Positions 62,526 to 64,000 of a stretch of DNA of 64,000 nucleotides are shown piece after piece. The position numbers and the translations under genes were made by a program. Numbering within the stretch: position 1 is the stretch's first letter; each line of letters opens with the position of its first letter. Origin of the DNA: Candidatus Sumerlaeota bacterium. Lineage in GTDB: Bacteria; Sumerlaeota; Sumerlaeia; JAFGJS01. Under the pieces are notes generated by a model. It was not told the DNA's origin, ran no database searches, and saw nothing but the letters and a program-made list of their open reading frames with translations. The DNA is taken from the NCBI GenBank assembly GCA_016928995.1, contig JAFGJS010000117.1:1-64000 (forward strand), read 5' to 3'.

Positions 62526-63293
62526 ATGCTGGCGGACCTGACATCGCTGGATTGGACGCTGATCGTCGTTTGCGCGTTCGTGATCGGCATCGCGAAAACG
62601 GGCATTCCGGGCGCGGGGATTCTGTCCGCGCCGGTGCTGGCGGCGATCCTGCCGCCCAAGCCGTCCACGGGATTCGTGCTGCCGATGCTGATCATCGCCG
62701 ACACGCTCGCCGTGGTTTACTGGCGCCGCGACGTAAAGTGGAAGCATCTGACGAAGCTGCTGCCCATCGCGGCGGCGGGCATCGTGCTGGGCTGGCTGCT
62801 GATGGATCGCATCAGCAATCGCTGGTTCGGGCCGCTGATCGGCGCGATCGTGGCCGCGATGCTGGCGATCAACTACTGGCGCAACGCAAAGTGGGAGGGC
62901 GAGCCGCCCGTGCCGGAGCAATGGTGGTTTCCCGTGGCGGTCGGGCTGCTGGCCGGACTCACGACCATGATGGCCAACGCCGCCGGTCCGGTGATGGCGC
63001 TGTATCTGCTGGCCATGCGCCTGCCGAAGGAGGAGTTCATCGGCACCGGCGCGTGGTTTTTCATTGTGGTGAATTGCTTCAAGGTTCCGTTTCAGCTGGA
63101 ACTGGGGCACATCACGCTGGATACTTTCAAAGTCAATCTGGCGCTGGCGCCGGTGATCTTTGCCGGCGGCGTAACCGGAATCATAATCGTGCGCCGCCTG
63201 CCGCAAAAGTATTTCGTCTGGATCATCGAGGTTTTAACAGCGCTGGCCGCTTTGAATCTGATTTTTCCCGTGCGCTCCCTGATGGGAGGTTGA
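62526..63293 (+). CDS. TauE/SafE (TSUP) family permease
   Basis: A 255-residue membrane protein with seven or eight hydrophobic segments arranged as two similar halves. VCAFVIGIAKTGIPGAGILSAP and the second-half GLLAGLTTMMANAAGPVMALYLL are the conserved repeats of the sulfite/organosulfonate exporter family. The ATG at 62526 is the first of the frame; an AAGGA lies 13 bases upstream. The substrate is unknown and could be a sulfur compound or another small anion. It lies between the CsoSCA-like and DUF2079-like genes on the same strand. Confidence 0.88.
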   Translation: MLADLTSLDWTLIVVCAFVIGIAKTGIPGAGILSAPVLAAILPPKPSTGFVLPMLIIADTLAVVYWRRDVKWKHLTKLLPIAAAGIVLGWLLMDRISNRWFGPLIGAIVAAMLAINYWRNAKWEGEPPVPEQWWFPVAVGLLAGLTTMMANAAGPVMALYLLAMRLPKEEFIGTGAWFFIVVNCFKVPFQLELGHITLDTFKVNLALAPVIFAGGVTGIIIVRRLPQKYFVWIIEVLTALAALNLIFPVRSLMGG

Positions 63294-63304
63294 GCGAGAA
63301 GCCA

Positions 63305-64000
63305 ATGGAACACACCAAACACAGGCTGCCGGATTGGCTGGCGATTGCCCTGGGGCATCTCGCGCTGGCGATGATCGCGCTGATGCTGTGGAATTGGCGC
63401 GTGGAGGATGTGTTCCCCAACACACAGTTTTATTTCACGGCGCACGAAAAAAAATATTTTCTGAAATACGGCGTGGGGCTGTTTGCGTTTCTGGCGCTGA
63501 TCCTGCATGGGCTGGCGTGGCGGCTGTCGCGCCTGGGGGCGAATGAAACATATAGCGGCGCACTGGCTGGTCTGTGCCGCGCGGTATGGCCGGGCTGGTT
63601 TTGCGCTTTAGGCCTGCTGGGGCTAATCAGCAAAGAGCCGCTGCCGCTGGATGCGTACAATCTGATCTTCATCACCGGGCTTGGCCTCGCTTTGGGTTCG
63701 CTCACGGCGGAGTATCTGCGCCGCAAATGGACGCTGCTCCCTCCCGCTGCGTTGCCAGCTCCGGATGTGCATGCGCGCCGATGGCTGTGGGGCGTGATCG
63801 CCGCGTGCATGATCTATGCGGCGTACTTCAGCTGGCTTTCGATCCGGCGGCACGAGGCGATTCACACCAACCTTCAGGACTTCAGCCTGTACGATCAGCT
63901 GCTGTGGAATTTGCTGCATGGCAACGGCTGGCGTTGCACGCTATGGGATGACAACATGCGCTTCGGTTGGAACTGGAACGCGGAGCACTTCATGCCGACG
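63305..64000 (+). CDS. Partial DUF2079-like membrane protein
   Basis: The frame opens with ATG at 63305 and stays open to the window end (232 codons, no stop). It has four hydrophobic segments (for example LAIALGHLALAMIALMLW, FLALILHGLAWRL, YNLIFITGLGLALGSL and WLWGVIAACMIYAAYFSWL), then FSLYDQLLWNLLHGNGW. That last motif resembles the DUF2079 family signature, in which an aspartate-aromatic pair precedes a W-N-x-x-x-G loop. DUF2079 proteins are predicted GT-C-like transferases. It starts 11 bases after the TauE stop, so it is probably co-transcribed. Confidence 0.75.
   Translation, partial: MEHTKHRLPDWLAIALGHLALAMIALMLWNWRVEDVFPNTQFYFTAHEKKYFLKYGVGLFAFLALILHGLAWRLSRLGANETYSGALAGLCRAVWPGWFCALGLLGLISKEPLPLDAYNLIFITGLGLALGSLTAEYLRRKWTLLPPAALPAPDVHARRWLWGVIAACMIYAAYFSWLSIRRHEAIHTNLQDFSLYDQLLWNLLHGNGWRCTLWDDNMRFGWNWNAEHFMPT

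Noticed and set aside
61367-63293. Part of a carboxysome or microcompartment operon
   Set aside because: No RuBisCO, BMC shell protein, CsoS2-like repeat or CbbX gene occurs in the window; only the carbonic-anhydrase-like gene points that way.
1-64000. CRISPR array, tRNA or rRNA genes, complete insertion sequence, prophage
   Set aside because: I found no regularly spaced direct repeats, no tRNA-like T-loop sequences between genes, no rRNA-like sequence, no transposase or integrase and no phage structural genes.

Overview
This is a 64 kb chromosomal window from a free-living, probably environmental, Gram-negative-type heterotroph. The evidence is lipoprotein signal peptides, an Mla-type lipid ABC system, many GT-C glycosyltransferases and secreted glycan-active enzymes. 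Genes carry moderately high GC third positions, and several intergenic spaces are filled by imperfect dispersed palindromes. That mix (tandem fucosidases, STAS-MlaE, EF-hand secreted protein, beta-helix/esterase/PPC protein, DUF502, DUF3352-like and DUF2079-like proteins, and abundant extragenic repeats) is what I associate with the PVC superphylum and neighbours such as Lentisphaerota, Planctomycetota and Sumerlaeota. No rRNA or tRNA is present to settle the taxonomy. No prophage, complete insertion sequence, CRISPR array or replication origin was seen.

Layout. 1-6.2 kb (minus strand): a partial gene, a GT4 glycosyltransferase, mlaF, two lipoproteins (one with a metzincin-type zinc motif) and a STAS-MlaE permease. 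6.5-7.6 kb: a secreted protein with eight EF-hand loops. 7.8-13.9 kb: a fucose locus with a broken L-fucose isomerase gene, a double-GH29 alpha-L-fucosidase and a LacI-type regulator; the same operator-like palindrome lies upstream of both sugar genes. 14-24.5 kb: CHAD protein, aldo/keto reductase, orphan Flp pilin with a strong terminator, TagA/WecG-type glycosyltransferase, a large secreted esterase and membrane proteins. 24.7-34 kb: rimO, a hybrid sensor kinase, panD, an Nfu_N-like protein, an IrrE-like protein, pfkA and tpiA. 34-44.7 kb: endonuclease IV, Fe-dependent alcohol dehydrogenase, envelope proteins, a SurA-like chaperone/isomerase and glycosyltransferases. 45-48.2 kb: an overlapping operon ftsB-trmJ-hisA-DUF502-cdd ending at a hairpin terminator. 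48.5-54.6 kb: SGNH hydrolase, RNase R, a CHC2-zinc-finger/TPR protein and bacterioferritin. 55-64 kb: recO, a Na/Pi cotransporter, a small toxin-antitoxin-like island (HicB-like, MNT/HEPN), phosphohexomutase, a CsoSCA-like carbonic anhydrase, a TauE/SafE permease and a DUF2079-like protein running off the end.

How parts fit. The fucosidase would release fucose outside the cytoplasm and the isomerase would start its catabolism under one repressor, but the isomerase gene looks dead: its 5' end is replaced by a dispersed repeat and its 3' part is out of frame. Several repeat families recur across the window. One ~160 bp palindromic family has three long copies plus the fragment that caps the isomerase gene. 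A second has 14 bp terminal inverted repeats, and one copy has an apparent 5 bp target duplication. The most unusual single proteins are the CsoSCA-like carbonic anhydrase without any carboxysome gene nearby, the CHC2-zinc-finger/TPR protein, the double fucosidase, the IrrE-like protein with an altered metal motif, and a divergent phosphofructokinase.
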